From Moesziomyces globuligerus (taxonomy: Eukaryota; Basidiomycota; Ustilaginomycetes; Ustilaginales; Ustilaginaceae): DNA of 64,000 nt. Of the stretch, positions 42,136-53,135 are shown in pieces. The notes beneath the pieces are model-generated. The model saw only the letters and a program-made list of their open reading frames with translations, searched no databases and was not told the origin of the DNA. The stretch is taken from NCBI GenBank assembly GCA_030849465.1, contig JARVLF010000002.1, forward strand, positions 1-64,000, read 5' to 3'. The translations under genes and the position numbers were made by a program. Each line of letters starts with the position of its first letter. The first letter of the stretch is position 1.

Positions 42136-43854
42136 ATGGGCAAACGAGGCCTGCCGAGGGCTTCCTGCGAAGAATGTCGCCGCAAGAAGGCTCGATGCGA
42201 TCTCCCCGACCGGACGGCGCTCGGCGGAACTTCTTGCTCGTGGTGCTCCTCCAAAGGCCTGCCTTGTCGAATCGAGCGAGATAGGTCCGCTCCAAGCACG
42301 TCGTCCAAGACATCTTCGCCGAGCACGGCTACTTCCTCTACACCGGCGGGAGTGCCAGTGCCCGGAGAGCCGACGCTCCCGGACGAGCTTTACCTCCCTG
42401 GCTCTAGTCGACTCTCTCGCACGGTCTCGGCTGTCGCATCCGCTGGCAGTACTAGCGACAAAACCGGAAGCGCACCGCCAAGACGGGACGATCACGCCAT
42501 ACGCGACTACGCTGGCATCCCGGCGGCGGGCCTCCTCGACGTGCCTGGTCTCAGCTACCCGCTACTTCAAGAAGCCATCGACGCTTACTTCGCAACCGCT
42601 GGACACCTCAATCCGTCTCTCGAGCAGAATGACTTTCGATCTCGCTGTCGAGCGTACTTTGCGCCGCTCTTCACATCCTTGCCGGCCGAAAGCTCGGAGG
42701 AGATCTCGCCTCTGCTCATCCTCGCCGTCGTAGCAGTCGGTATCGCCCACACCGCTCAGCCGGCTCGATTCGACCTGCAGCGCCGCATCGTCGTAAGGGC
42801 CAAGCAGATCGCTGAGCTGGGTCTGCTGGGGCACGGACTCGACGGTATGACTGCCATCCTTATCCTCGATGATATCCTGCAAAGTGCCGATGGCGCTCCT
42901 ATCTTCTGGCGAAAGAGTGTCGATCCATTGCACATCCAACCACTCAGCCACGAAGCACTCGTCCGACTTGCACGACACATCGGCCTGCATCATAAGACCT
43001 CAACCACACGAGAGAGCCGCCTGTTCTGGCACATTTACGCGCTCAACTGCTGGCGCCATGAAGTGCCCGGATACCTGCATCCTCGCGAAGTCGATGTCGA
43101 GCGGCCGCCACGAGGCTCGCTGCTCGGCGCATGGCACGATAGTTTGCTGTCCCTGGGTGAGATCAACCAGGAGATGCACGAGCTCTGCTGGACGGGACCC
43201 TATCGCAAGCAGGGCATTGCTCCAGTGCAGATTATCACGCTGCTCAAGCGGCTACACGAATATGAACGGATTCACATCAACGCGCGGCGTCTTCATACGG
43301 ACCTGGCCTTGGGTGCGCAGGAAGGGCTCGTTCAAATGCTCTATTACAACACCATCATGTCGCTCGAGGCCTATGCACGTGTCGCCGGCCTCGAAGCCGA
43401 CAGTGCGGATGTGGGCGAGGTGCGTGCAATGCTCCGCACAAACGCCACGCGCGCCTTCGGCCAGGTCGTTCAAGTCGCCGCCGACGCCGCCCATCGCGGC
43501 TACTTTCGCTTTCAGGCGCGCGCGTTCCGATCCCTCACCGCTGGCTGTGTGTTGTGGTGCATCGAGCGCATCCGACGAGCATACGAGCACGGACGCACCG
43601 ACGCAGCGGCGTGGCTCCTTGGATGCGGCGAGCGCATGGTCGACGCGATCGACTCGACCGCCATGTGCTACATCGATACCTCGTCGTTGGTCTTGGAGCT
43701 GCGCGGCCAGCTGCTTCAGGTCCAGCTGCCGCAAGCGGCGCCGCCGCAGCTACCGGCACCGGCCATTTCACCGTTCGACGGAAACGATGCGAGCGAGCTC
43801 TGGGCTTGGCTTCTCGACCCGAACTTTTATGTTCCGGGTCAGCCATCAGTATGA
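42136..43854 (+). CDS. Zn2Cys6 fungal transcription factor
   Basis: 572 residues from ATG 42136 (MGKRGLPRAS). The binuclear zinc cluster is right at the start: C11, C14, C21, C34, C37 and C44 (spacing 2-6-12-2-6, a slightly long middle loop), with basic RRKKAR between. A Ser/Thr/Pro linker (about 50-130) leads to the fungal-specific regulatory domain (about 150-450), with YPLLQEAIDAYFATAGHLNP, HIGLHHKTSTTRESRLFWHI and EVPGYLHPREVDV. It is likely a pathway-specific regulator; since it shares a promoter region with the secreted-protein gene, that gene is a candidate target (inference). No introns; an ATG at 42126 is in another frame. Confidence 0.9.
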   Translation: MGKRGLPRASCEECRRKKARCDLPDRTALGGTSCSWCSSKGLPCRIERDRSAPSTSSKTSSPSTATSSTPAGVPVPGEPTLPDELYLPGSSRLSRTVSAVASAGSTSDKTGSAPPRRDDHAIRDYAGIPAAGLLDVPGLSYPLLQEAIDAYFATAGHLNPSLEQNDFRSRCRAYFAPLFTSLPAESSEEISPLLILAVVAVGIAHTAQPARFDLQRRIVVRAKQIAELGLLGHGLDGMTAILILDDILQSADGAPIFWRKSVDPLHIQPLSHEALVRLARHIGLHHKTSTTRESRLFWHIYALNCWRHEVPGYLHPREVDVERPPRGSLLGAWHDSLLSLGEINQEMHELCWTGPYRKQGIAPVQIITLLKRLHEYERIHINARRLHTDLALGAQEGLVQMLYYNTIMSLEAYARVAGLEADSADVGEVRAMLRTNATRAFGQVVQVAADAAHRGYFRFQARAFRSLTAGCVLWCIERIRRAYEHGRTDAAAWLLGCGERMVDAIDSTAMCYIDTSSLVLELRGQLLQVQLPQAAPPQLPAPAISPFDGNDASELWAWLLDPNFYVPGQPSV

Positions 43855-44354
43855 GATCTTATGTTCACGTTCCTTTCAAACCTTACATTCAACATGGTTG
43901 AACTTCCTAGAGGAGAAAGAGGGCTTGACCTTATCTCGATCTTGAGGCGGAGCGGTCGCGGTGGGTGTGCAACCTGGTCTCAGGCTCCACTCATCGACAA
44001 GACAGGTTGAGTGTGGGACGCCTGATGCCTTGATGTGCACAGTGCGGTATGAGCTTTTTTGCCACTGCGTCTTGCCAGTACTTTATGAATTTCATCATAG
44101 GGGGATCTCGTAGCGTTACTTGGTAATAATATTGGGGCCGTGCACCCGGCGCCCGCCAGCGTCCCTTTGTTGCTCACTTCCATCTCCAACGGCATCCTGT
44201 CCCTTTCGTCGCACACTCTTATGGCGGCACCGACTGCCTTGTGAGCCGCGCACACGGCTGCATGTGCACCACTTTGTCGTTCCGTGCTTAAGCGCCATTT
44301 GACCTGCTCGTTGCGCCGTTCCTTGCTATTTCCAACAACCTCTTGCTCGCCAAC
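43855..44354. other. Intergenic region upstream of the prenylcysteine oxidase gene
   Basis: 500 bp; no gene or distinctive motif seen. Confidence 0.5.
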
Positions 44355-46190
44355 ATGCTGCTTTTTGGGCAATCACACCAGCTGGTCTTGCTGCTTGCGG
44401 CGCTGCTTGCGACGCTGCTTCAGCTCTCGGCTGCAGCGGTGCACCAGCGAAAGCCGAACGACGCACCATTGGTCAGTAACGACAAGTACTACTACGAACA
44501 GGGCGAGGCGTTGGCAGAGACACGACCGCTTCAGGAAGGCGGCGGTCACACGCGCAAAATCGCCATCATCGGAGCAGGACCTTCGGGCACATCGGCTGCA
44601 TACTTTCTTAAGCGGGCGCAGGACCGACTGGCGGCTAGCAACTTTTCGAATAATACGAATGGGTTGGACATCACCATCTACGAGCGTGAGACGCGGATCG
44701 GCGGCCGAGTGGCCATCACGCATCCGTACGACGACGACACGCACGAGCCCATCGAGCTAGGCGCGAGCATCTTTGCCGACGTCAATCTGAATCTGCGCAG
44801 AGCGGTGAAGGAGTTTGGACTCGAGACGGGCGCGCACATGGGCCTCGATGGCCAGATGGGCATCTGGGATGGGCAGCAGTTCCTGTTCGAGGGCGACCAG
44901 AGCAGCTGGTGGACGAGCGCCAAGTTCTTCCTCCGCTACGGTTACAGCGCCATCACCACCGAGAACATCGTCAAGAAGCAGCTCGCTTCGTTTGGCGCGC
45001 TCTACCGCGCGAGCTTCTTGCACGGTCGCCAGGCCGGCAAGACGGACTCTGGCTATCCATGGACATCGATAGAGGCATTGGCCGACGCGGTGAATGCTTC
45101 GGAGCTCGCGGCGACGACGGGCATGCAGTTCTTCAAGGAGAGGCGGGTCTCGGAGCTGTTCATCGAGGAAATGGTGGAGGCGGCCACGCGCGTCAACTAT
45201 GCGCAGGACACGGACCGGATCCATGGCTTTGGCGCGCTGGTCAGTCTCGCCGCCTCGGGTGCCACGGGTGTCAAGCAGGGCAACTACCGCATCTTTGAGG
45301 AGTTTGCGCGCCGCAGTCGCGCGCGTGTGCTGACGGGGGTCGAGGGGCAGGTGACGGGTATCGTGCGTGTGCCGCGCCCCTCGCGTGAGCGCGGTCGCGG
45401 GGCGCGGGACGGTTCGCAGGTACAGTGGTACGTGGGCGCCAAGAGCGGCGAGGGCGAGGTGTACGATGCGGTGATCATCGCCACGCCTTGGCACAACGCC
45501 GACATCACGCTGCTCAACACGCCGGAGCGCGTCAAAGCCAAGTCTTTTGTCCACCTGCACGTCACCTTGCTCACCACCTGGCGCGCGAGCCCCGATCCAG
45601 AGTATTTTGGCATGGGAACGCAGGATGCGGTGCCTACGACGATCCTCACGTCCGACGAGAGTGTCAGGCGCGCAAACGACAAGCACACGCCTCCTCCTTC
45701 CGAGCCAGAGGACCCGGGCAACGAGCCACCTACGGTGAAGGGCGAGCTCAAGACGCCGGTAGTCGAGTTCTTTTCGCTCAACTATCTGCGTTCGATCGAG
45801 CGCAATGCGTCGGCGGCGAGTGAGAAGCGTACGGAGTATGTGGTCAAGATCTTCTCGCCCGCACGCATGGAAGACGCGACGCTCGAGCGTCTGTTTGGCA
45901 AGCACTCGATCTCGTGGGTGCGCAGACACGAGTGGGACTCGTACCCGTACCTCACCCCCACCAACCGCTTCCCCGCAGTCAAGATCGACGAAGGTCTCTT
46001 CTATCCCAACGCGATGGAGAGCCTCGTCTCAACCATGGAGACCTCGACGATCTCGGCGAGAAACACCGTCGCGCTGCTCCTCCAGGACTGGTACGGCCCG
46101 GACTTTGTTCATGGCAAGGATTGCACCTTCGCAACAGACAAGCCGATCGACAACCCCAACTGGGCAGGATGGGGATGCGACGCCGCCTAG
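44355..46190 (+). CDS. Prenylcysteine oxidase/lyase, FAD-dependent
   Basis: 611 residues from ATG 44355 (MLLFGQSHQLVLLLAALLAT), a signal peptide consistent with lysosome/vacuole or secretory location. The FAD-binding Rossmann motif IAIIGAGPSGTSAAYFL is near residue 70, followed by ETRIGGRV. The prenylcysteine-lyase domain follows (RVSELFIEEMVEAATRVNYA, FGALVSLAASGATGVKQGNY), and DAVIIATPWHNADI is the second FAD-contact region. The family splits farnesyl- or geranylgeranyl-cysteine, released when prenylated proteins are degraded, into cysteine and the prenyl aldehyde using oxygen. In a smut fungus, farnesylated pheromone is one plausible source of substrate (inference). It is somewhat longer than human PCYOX1 (505 residues). 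Converges with the antiporter gene. Confidence 0.88.
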   Translation: MLLFGQSHQLVLLLAALLATLLQLSAAAVHQRKPNDAPLVSNDKYYYEQGEALAETRPLQEGGGHTRKIAIIGAGPSGTSAAYFLKRAQDRLAASNFSNNTNGLDITIYERETRIGGRVAITHPYDDDTHEPIELGASIFADVNLNLRRAVKEFGLETGAHMGLDGQMGIWDGQQFLFEGDQSSWWTSAKFFLRYGYSAITTENIVKKQLASFGALYRASFLHGRQAGKTDSGYPWTSIEALADAVNASELAATTGMQFFKERRVSELFIEEMVEAATRVNYAQDTDRIHGFGALVSLAASGATGVKQGNYRIFEEFARRSRARVLTGVEGQVTGIVRVPRPSRERGRGARDGSQVQWYVGAKSGEGEVYDAVIIATPWHNADITLLNTPERVKAKSFVHLHVTLLTTWRASPDPEYFGMGTQDAVPTTILTSDESVRRANDKHTPPPSEPEDPGNEPPTVKGELKTPVVEFFSLNYLRSIERNASAASEKRTEYVVKIFSPARMEDATLERLFGKHSISWVRRHEWDSYPYLTPTNRFPAVKIDEGLFYPNAMESLVSTMETSTISARNTVALLLQDWYGPDFVHGKDCTFATDKPIDNPNWAGWGCDAA

Positions 46191-46426
46191 GCCCCATTTT
46201 ACCCTGCAACCGTGCGAAGATCGTGTTTCAGTCTGTTTCCGTCCCCTCTTCTTGCATTGGCAACTGATTCTCCTATTTTCTGTGGCTGACACGTGTCTTG
46301 CACTTGCTGCGGGTCGATTGAATGGCAAACATGAGTGCGGGGCGGGTATCTAATGGAGCAGACAAAAGTGTATCTACGAGCGGTGGAATGTGTATGAAAG
46401 CTAGAGCGGAGGGCAGCGAAAGAAGA

Positions 46427-49312
46427 CTAGAGCAGGGCTGACTGGAGAACGATGGCAGGGGCCGTGAGGTTGTTCAGGAGGAAGCCCTCGGTGGCGGCTC
46501 CGAGGCAGGTGCCTGCGGAGCTGATCTCGTCGCGAACGTCGTCTGGCACATGGTCGCGTGTCTGGTGCATCTGATCCACCTCTTGGCGGAACGTTCGCGG
46601 GCGCTGATTCCACTTTCCTCTGCCGACGAGCAGCAGGTCGGTGTGCGCATCAAGCAATGGCAGAACCACGCCGCTCATGGTGGCGATCGGCTTCGTCGTC
46701 GCCTCCTCTCCCCCGGCGCGAAGATGGACAAAGACGAGCCCCTCAACCGCGCCTTCGGCCACACTTGCCGCCTTAGCGGCGGCTGCAGCTGCAGGAGGCT
46801 CTTCGGGGATTGCGGTGGTCGTGGCCGAGTCCTGCTGGTGGAAGAGGAAACGCGCGTCTACACGTGCAGCCTCATGCTGGTGGATGGTCTGCAGGTTGAT
46901 CGAGTGGACAATGTCTTCCTCTGCCGAACCCAGAGGCAGATCCACCCCCACCTGCGGCCTGGCCTTCTCTTCCGCTTCGGCCAGCCGCGCAGCATTGGCA
47001 GCTGTCTCGTTGGCAAACGCGACAACCACGCCCTGCACTGCGCCTGCGGAGGCGAGCACGATCGTCCTCACCAACTCCACCGCCACCCTATCATCGGCTC
47101 CGCCAAAGAAAGGCACCACGATTCGCCTGATTCCCGCCCTCCTCTGCAGCCCATACTGCATCTCCAGCTGTCCGCGCTTCGCAGCGCGTTGTTCGGCCTC
47201 GTCTCCGCGCGTGAGTGCCGCGACGCGCGCTGTGCTCGGATCGAGCAGTACGCCCGTTGCGCACTGCCTCCTCAACCCCTTGAAGAGCCTCGCGGGCAAC
47301 GACTGCGCATCCGAGCTCGCTTGCCAGAAGCTCGTGGCTGCATCCTCGTCGTTCATCGTCTTGGCAAACGACAGTCCGCTCGCTGCGGCCGCTGCGCCCA
47401 GCCAGGACAGGCCGCGGCCGTACGCATGGTGTGCCTCCCATGTCACCAGCGCTAGGCCGCCGCCCAGCTCTGTACCCGCTTCTGCGCCACCGAGCCGCGC
47501 CTGCGCCCGTGTATTTTGAGCCGCGATGGTGCGGATTATCTCGCTGCGCGGTACGATGAAGGTATCGGGCGGCACACTGCCTGGCTCTTCGTGGACCGCG
47601 GTGACGGTGGCGCTGAGGTGACGTTCGCGTGCCAGAGTGCTGGATGTGTGCACACCGCACAGGAGCTGAACTTGCTTGAGCGACTGCATCATCTCGTCGC
47701 GATGACGCTCGTCGGAGTAATGGATGAGCTGCATGATCGACGACGTCGTATACTCGGTGGGTAGCAGCCGCAGCAGATCCACCGCTACCTGACCCCGCGC
47801 GCCACCTTCCTTGGCTTCCGCGTTGGCCGCACCGTACCGCCCCAAGACGTCGAGGAGCAGCATGAGCGTTTGGATCGCCGGACTGGGTGAGGCAATCGCC
47901 ACGGTGATGGCCAAATCACCCGCATCTGTTCGTGCCTCGCCATCGACACGCTTCTCGTTTGTATGCTTGGCATCCGTGCCGGTCTTTACTTGGCCCGTGG
48001 AGTCGTGAGCGAGGCTGGAGAAGTAGACGTAGCGCGAGAGCGGGCGTACGGACATGGTGGTAGCGAGGAAGCAGATGACGAGCATGGCAAACACCTTTGC
48101 ACTCACCACCTCGAGCTGCAGCGCTACATTGAGGATGATGATCTCGATGATGCCCTTGCTCTGCATGAGGCTGGCTACGCACATGGCCTCTCGCCAGCGC
48201 ATGCCGGCGAGCCTGGCGGATGCTGCGGTGGCGCCGAACTTGCTGACAAAGATTCCGACGACGAGCAGAAAGATGAGGCCCCATGTGGTGCCGTCGTCGA
48301 GGAGCTTGAAGTTTGTGCTGAGACCGCTGGTGACAAAGTAGAGCGGGAGGAGGACGAGCATGACGAGGGTCTCGATGCTCTCGGTCACTTTGACGGCAAA
48401 GTTGCCGTGCGGACAGCAGACGCCGAAGCTAAAAGCGCCGACGATGGGATGGACGCCCATCGAGTCTGTGTAGAAGGCGCTGACGAGCGCGCCGACGAGA
48501 GCGATGACCAGGAGGTGTTCCGGTACGCGGTCTTCGGCGCCGGGTGACATGTCGAACCCGCTTCGAACGATGAGTCGATTCATGAGCGGACGGAAGACGA
48601 ACCACAGCAGGGCGATGTAGCCGGCCGCGGCTAAGAGCTGGTAGAGAGCGTCGATCTGCTTGCCTCCGGTGCCAAGAGCGGAGCCGAGGGCGAGGAGCAT
48701 GTATCCGATGAGGTCGTTGCACACGCCGGCAGCGATGGTGATGCAGCCGAGCCTTGTGCTGAGGATGTTCATCTCTGCCATGATGCGCGAGAGGACCGAG
48801 AGGGAGGTCACGGCCATGACGGTGCCGACAAAGAGGAAGAAGGTGGTGAACTTGACCGACTGATCTGTTTCGATGCTCCAGATGAGTCTAGCGATGCCCA
48901 CGGCAATGCCAAAGGGGATGGCCATGCCTGGGAGGGTGATGAGGACGACCTGGCGCCAGTACTTTGCCATGAGCTCGGTATCTGTCTCGAGGCCGATGAG
49001 GAAGAGGAAGAGCGAGAGGCCGATGGTGGCCATGAGCTTGAGGAGTCCGAGCGCCTGCGTGGGTACGATGGTCTGAGTGAAGCCGGGAATGTTGCCGAGA
49101 GCGGTGGGGCCTAGGAGGATGCCGGCCAGCAGCTCGCCCACCACGGCGGGTTGGCCGATGAGCTTGAAGAGGCGGCCGAGCAGCTGACATAGTAGGATGA
49201 TGATGATGACCTGCGTGAGGAAGAGGCCAAAGCCGTTGGTGGTGAGGATGTAGTTGTTGGGGTCAAAGACGAGCGGATCGCTGTGGCTGAGAAAGCCATA
49301 GTTGAACGGCAT
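46427..49312 (-). CDS. KHA1: K+/H+ antiporter, CPA2 family (KHA1 type)
   Basis: 961 residues from ATG 49312 (MPFNYGFLSHSDPL); the open frame upstream has no other ATG. A Na+/H+-exchanger domain of about 12 membrane segments fills residues 30-430: FGLFLTQVIIIILLCQLLGR, QPAVVGELLAGILLGPTALG, LGLLKLMATIGLSLFLFLIG, VGAFSFGVCCPHGNF. The C-terminal 500 residues are soluble and contain two weakly universal-stress-like segments (LAITVAIASPSPAIQTLMLL; IRRIVVPFFGGADDRVAVEL), as in yeast Kha1, plus a long Ala/Glu-rich stretch. Known homologues sit in Golgi or vacuolar membranes and exchange K+ for H+. Close to yeast Kha1 in length (873). Confidence 0.9.
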   Translation of the reverse strand: MPFNYGFLSHSDPLVFDPNNYILTTNGFGLFLTQVIIIILLCQLLGRLFKLIGQPAVVGELLAGILLGPTALGNIPGFTQTIVPTQALGLLKLMATIGLSLFLFLIGLETDTELMAKYWRQVVLITLPGMAIPFGIAVGIARLIWSIETDQSVKFTTFFLFVGTVMAVTSLSVLSRIMAEMNILSTRLGCITIAAGVCNDLIGYMLLALGSALGTGGKQIDALYQLLAAAGYIALLWFVFRPLMNRLIVRSGFDMSPGAEDRVPEHLLVIALVGALVSAFYTDSMGVHPIVGAFSFGVCCPHGNFAVKVTESIETLVMLVLLPLYFVTSGLSTNFKLLDDGTTWGLIFLLVVGIFVSKFGATAASARLAGMRWREAMCVASLMQSKGIIEIIILNVALQLEVVSAKVFAMLVICFLATTMSVRPLSRYVYFSSLAHDSTGQVKTGTDAKHTNEKRVDGEARTDAGDLAITVAIASPSPAIQTLMLLLDVLGRYGAANAEAKEGGARGQVAVDLLRLLPTEYTTSSIMQLIHYSDERHRDEMMQSLKQVQLLCGVHTSSTLARERHLSATVTAVHEEPGSVPPDTFIVPRSEIIRTIAAQNTRAQARLGGAEAGTELGGGLALVTWEAHHAYGRGLSWLGAAAAASGLSFAKTMNDEDAATSFWQASSDAQSLPARLFKGLRRQCATGVLLDPSTARVAALTRGDEAEQRAAKRGQLEMQYGLQRRAGIRRIVVPFFGGADDRVAVELVRTIVLASAGAVQGVVVAFANETAANAARLAEAEEKARPQVGVDLPLGSAEEDIVHSINLQTIHQHEAARVDARFLFHQQDSATTTAIPEEPPAAAAAAKAASVAEGAVEGLVFVHLRAGGEEATTKPIATMSGVVLPLLDAHTDLLLVGRGKWNQRPRTFRQEVDQMHQTRDHVPDDVRDEISSAGTCLGAATEGFLLNNLTAPAIVLQSALL

Positions 49313-49986
49313 CTTGCACGCCTTGCGATCTCTGGTGGCCGCGGTCGCGCTCAGCTGGTGCCTACGATGGTGGTGCAGAGGCAAAGGACCGACGCATGAG
49401 GGCTGGCTCTGGCATGGCTTGCCCGCAGACGGTCAAGGTGGGGGGCAGATCCACGTTGGTGAGCGAAGGGGGAGGTATGGAGCAGTCAGGGGTCCGCTCC
49501 GCCACATGCAACAAGCGCTGGCGCATGGCGTTGCTGCGCAGAGCCGCCTCGGTTGCTCCTCGATTGATTAATTTAGCCAAAGCGGGCGAGGCGGGCCGAC
49601 CGGAAAAGTGTCACTTTTCGCTGATGCGCGTCTCGGCGCATCACCTGACCCAGGCACAGAAAAGTCAAGGACGATCAATGTTCAAGCTGGTGGAAATTCC
49701 GCATCGTCTCGTGCATGTGGTCAAAGCTGGTATCGTAGTGTCTACAATGTCAGAACCCGCGCAGAGGAGTGGTTCAAAGGCATGTTTTGGGTCGAGGGGG
49801 TTCAAGCGAGCGAGGCAAGTGGGGGGAAAGGGTGGGAGTTCAATGCAGCGTGGGGTGCGGAAGGATCAAGAGGAGGATTCACAAGGTGCAGTCGAAGAGC
49901 GAGCGGACGGCGGCTGCTGCCCTTCAGCTGGGCGATATCGTAGCCGGATGGTTTTCTAGCCCACCGTTGCGAGCTCACGTGCAGCT
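49313..49986. other. Intergenic region, antiporter promoter and PP2C 3' side
   Basis: Both neighbours are on the minus strand. No supported gene. Confidence 0.5.
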
Positions 49987-51617
49987 CTAGGCGCTCGAGG
50001 CTTGCTTCTGCGCCTCGTCCTTGTCGACGTCCATCTGGTCCGCTTCCTGTGTCGTGTTGGCCGACTTGGCGTCCGGTCGTGGCGACTCGACCAGCCTCGG
50101 CTCGTCGGCGGCGCCGGTCGAGGTGACCGAGGTGGACTTGGAGCCGCTCTCGCCGGCGCTCTTGTCCTGACTCGAGCCGTCGGACTGGTCGTCGCCGCTG
50201 TCCTCCTCGTCGACGACGTGCGCTTCGTACACCACCTCGCCGCCCTCGGAGCGTCCGCCGGGGCGGAAGACGATGCCGGCGCCGCTCAGCGCGCCAGCCA
50301 ATCCGCCCGAGAGGCGCAGCGCCTCGGCCGGATCTTCGTCGTCGTCGCCGCCACCGCCGCGTGCGAGACCGCCCGAGAGGAGCGACTGAATGCTCACGGT
50401 GCCGTCCATGCCGCCTTCCGCGCTGCGCGCGGTCGGCGCCGCGTTTTTGAATACGGGCGCCACGTCGTCGGGCGTCTTGCGGCCGTTCTTGGCCACATCA
50501 ATGTTGTCCTTGATCCAGGAGTACCACTCGTCCTTGGTGCGGCCGTTGAGGAGCGCGACGACGCAGACCGTCATGTTGTCGCAGCCGATGCCGCCGGTGT
50601 CCGAGTCCGGTGCGAGGCAGCGGTCCATGAGGTCTTCGCAGATGTCGTTGAGCTGCTTGCCGTTGGCGACGGAGCGACGGACAATGTCCACCACGTCCTG
50701 GCTGCTGAGGCAGTCCCAGATGCCGTCGCAGGCGAGCACGAGGAATTCGTCTTGGTCGTCGTCGACGTCGGTCTCGATGATCTCGGGGAGGGCGGTGACG
50801 ATCTGGCGCTCGACGGGGAGGCCGGGGGTGCGCTTGAACTCGAAATCGCCAATGGCGCGGCTGAGGGCGAGGTTGCCGTTGACGCGGCCCCAGCTGACGT
50901 AGCCGCCGGCGGCCTCGATGCGGTCGCGTTCCGAGGCGAGCGTGGGTTTGTGGTCGTTGCTCATGTCGACGACTTGGCCTGCGCGCGAGAGGACGCAGCG
51001 CGAGTCGCCGGCGTTGGCGACAAAGATGCGCTCCAACCGCTTCGAGTCGGTTTGCGAGGCCTGGATGAACGCGGTGACGGCGGTGCAGCCTGATGGGTCG
51101 TTGGCGTAGTTGATATCTGGAAGAGTGGAGAGGGAAGGCAGAGAGGCAGAAGCGTGAGTGGACGGGGGCTGGTATCGAGAGGGTGATGGATGCGGAAGTG
51201 AAGCTTACCAGCCTTGAGATCTTCGTCGACGTTGAGGAAAGCACGCTCGAGCGCGGAATTGTATTGGCCACTCTGAAACGGCTGCTCTTGGATGAGGTTT
51301 GTGTGCAGTTTGCGTCCGCAGTACTGGGCGACCGTCGAGCCTATTGGGTAGTAAGAGACACAGGAAGGAGAGGAGGTCAGTTGTGTACGGACATTTGTTG
51401 AAAGAGAGCGGGGCGACGTACCTCCGTGACCGTCGTAGACACCAAAAAAGTTGCCTACGACCTTGTCTGCGTTGTTCTTGATGTCGAGGATGGTTGCGTG
51501 GGAGTCCTCCATGCTGATGCGCCAACCCTGCATCTCGGAGATGGCGTAGAGGATGGCGTCATTGCCGCCGGACGAGGTGGTCTTCTCGGTGACGGGTTCG
51601 GAGAGAGTCTGACCCAT
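49987..51617 (-). CDS. Protein phosphatase 2C (Ptc2/Ptc3 type)
   Basis: Three exons: 51617-51422, 51340-51209, 51116-49987; 485 residues. Introns of 81 and 92 bp, donors GTACGT and GTAAGC. The N-terminus MGQTLSEPVTEK has the Gly2 found in Ptc2/3 and may be myristoylated. PP2C motifs in order: WRISMEDSH, VYDGHGG (split by intron 1), ANAGDSRCVLS, NDHKPTLASERDRIEAAGG, GNLALSRAIGDFEFK, LACDGIWDCLSSQ and GIGCDNMTVCVVAL, with all metal-binding aspartates present. The last 150 residues are acidic, Ser/Asp-rich and disordered. Yeast homologues switch off Hog1 and other MAP kinases and Rad53; a similar role is inferred. Confidence 0.93.
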
Positions 51618-53135
51618 GATGTAAGAAAGACGTCAGGCGCTCGGATCGAGACGGCCTGCGAAGAGATGGGTCGAGGGAAGCGGAGAGGCGGCGAGCGATG
51701 GGTCGGATGGATCGACGGGAGGAGATGTGAGCTTGATGGAGGGCTAAGGAGGGTTGAGGCCAGAGATGGGAGCGGAGGCGGCGGATGCTGGGATCGATTA
51801 GCAGGATCGATGGATGGTATCGTGAGCCGAAGAGACGTTACGGAGGGTCGTCACCACACGGATTCGAAAGGCGAAGAGATGGTGTGGCGGGTTGTGGTAG
51901 CCTAGCGAGAAGCGAGAAGCCCAAAGAGAATCGAGAAGAAGAGGTGGAGGAGAGAAGGGTGCGGTTGGGATGATAAGAATGCGGATTGGGATGCAGGATG
52001 GATGGGGAGCGCGCGGTGGAGACGACGACCCCACCAGCCGACCGGGCGAGCGAGCGAGTTGGGCGACGGGCGGGCGAGCCAGAGAGAGCCAGAGAGCCAG
52101 AGACCGGCGCGGCGAAAACGGGAAAGTTGGCAGAGGGCGGCGGGGTGAGCCTTGAGCGGCGGCGGATGGAGGTTCATCGGACTTGAATTTGGCTGGCTCC
52201 AGTGCCTGCTGTGCCTGCTATGCTTGCTGAGCCTGCTATGCTTGCTGAGCCTGGTGGCCCTCGGCTGAATGCCGCTTCTCTGCTGAATTTGGCTGCAGTT
52301 GACCTGCTGCTGCCTGCTGCTCGCTGCATGGCTGTCTCGCCTGACGGTTGCGGGCGTTGCGTGCGTTGCGTGCGTGCGTGTGTGTGTGTGTGTGTGTGTT
52401 GTAATTTTGGGTGATTTTCGCCCAACTGCGTGGCTCAGTCCTGCAGACTGCAGTCTGGACCCGCCGCTCTCGGACGGACGCGCGGCCACCAGGCCACCTC
52501 TGTCACTGTGACTGGCATACAGTAGCATGTCGAATTCAAGTCTGGGAAACACGGCACAGCCCAGCCTGCAGCTTGCCTTGCTTCCGGCCGGGCTCGGCCC
52601 TTCGGAGCTCTGGAATCGGGAGATCGGGTTGGCTTCGCGATGCGATTCAATACTCGGAACGGCTTGGAGCTGGCCCCGCGTTAGAGCAAAGGCAGTGTCA
52701 AGCCACGCCCGTCGTGCAGACTAAGCAGCTTGCCCTCCCAAGGATCCAAGCCAGGTTGGCAGGCAAAGGGTTGGAGGCGACTCGACAAAGGGCCGTCGAT
52801 TCAAGTCGCATTTGGAGTCGTCTCTATTTCAGAAGCGCACTTGCTATTGCCTTGGAAGCCAGAGTACAAATTTTGACTTGAACCCGCCTCCCAGTGAGCC
52901 TAACTAACATGCGCGAAGAAAATGCCGCCAACTCGGCTGCCGCGTCGAGTCCAGTGCGGTGCAGCGCTGAGCTTGGCCAAGGCTGGGCTGCGCCGAGCTG
53001 GGCTGGGCTGCCGTGGAGAATTCTTTTCGAGATCTTCTGGCGGGCGTTGCGCGTTGGTCGTCGTTGACCCTCGTCGCTTGCAGATATTGACATGGTCTAC
53101 CACCATCATCATCGATCCCCCGCATCCTTCCAATC
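51618..53135. other. Divergent intergenic region, PP2C and eIF3i
   Basis: 1.5 kb. Contains a TG run (about 52377-52399) and a short direct repeat of GCTTGCTGAGCCTG type near 52205-52255. No supported gene; open frames are low-complexity. Confidence 0.5.

Noticed and set aside
44757..45929. 390-codon minus-strand ORF
   Set aside because: Arg/His-rich shadow of the prenylcysteine oxidase gene.
50002..51093. 363-codon plus-strand ORF
   Set aside because: Antisense shadow of PP2C exon 3; Val/Ala/Asp-rich composition is the mirror of GC-rich codons.
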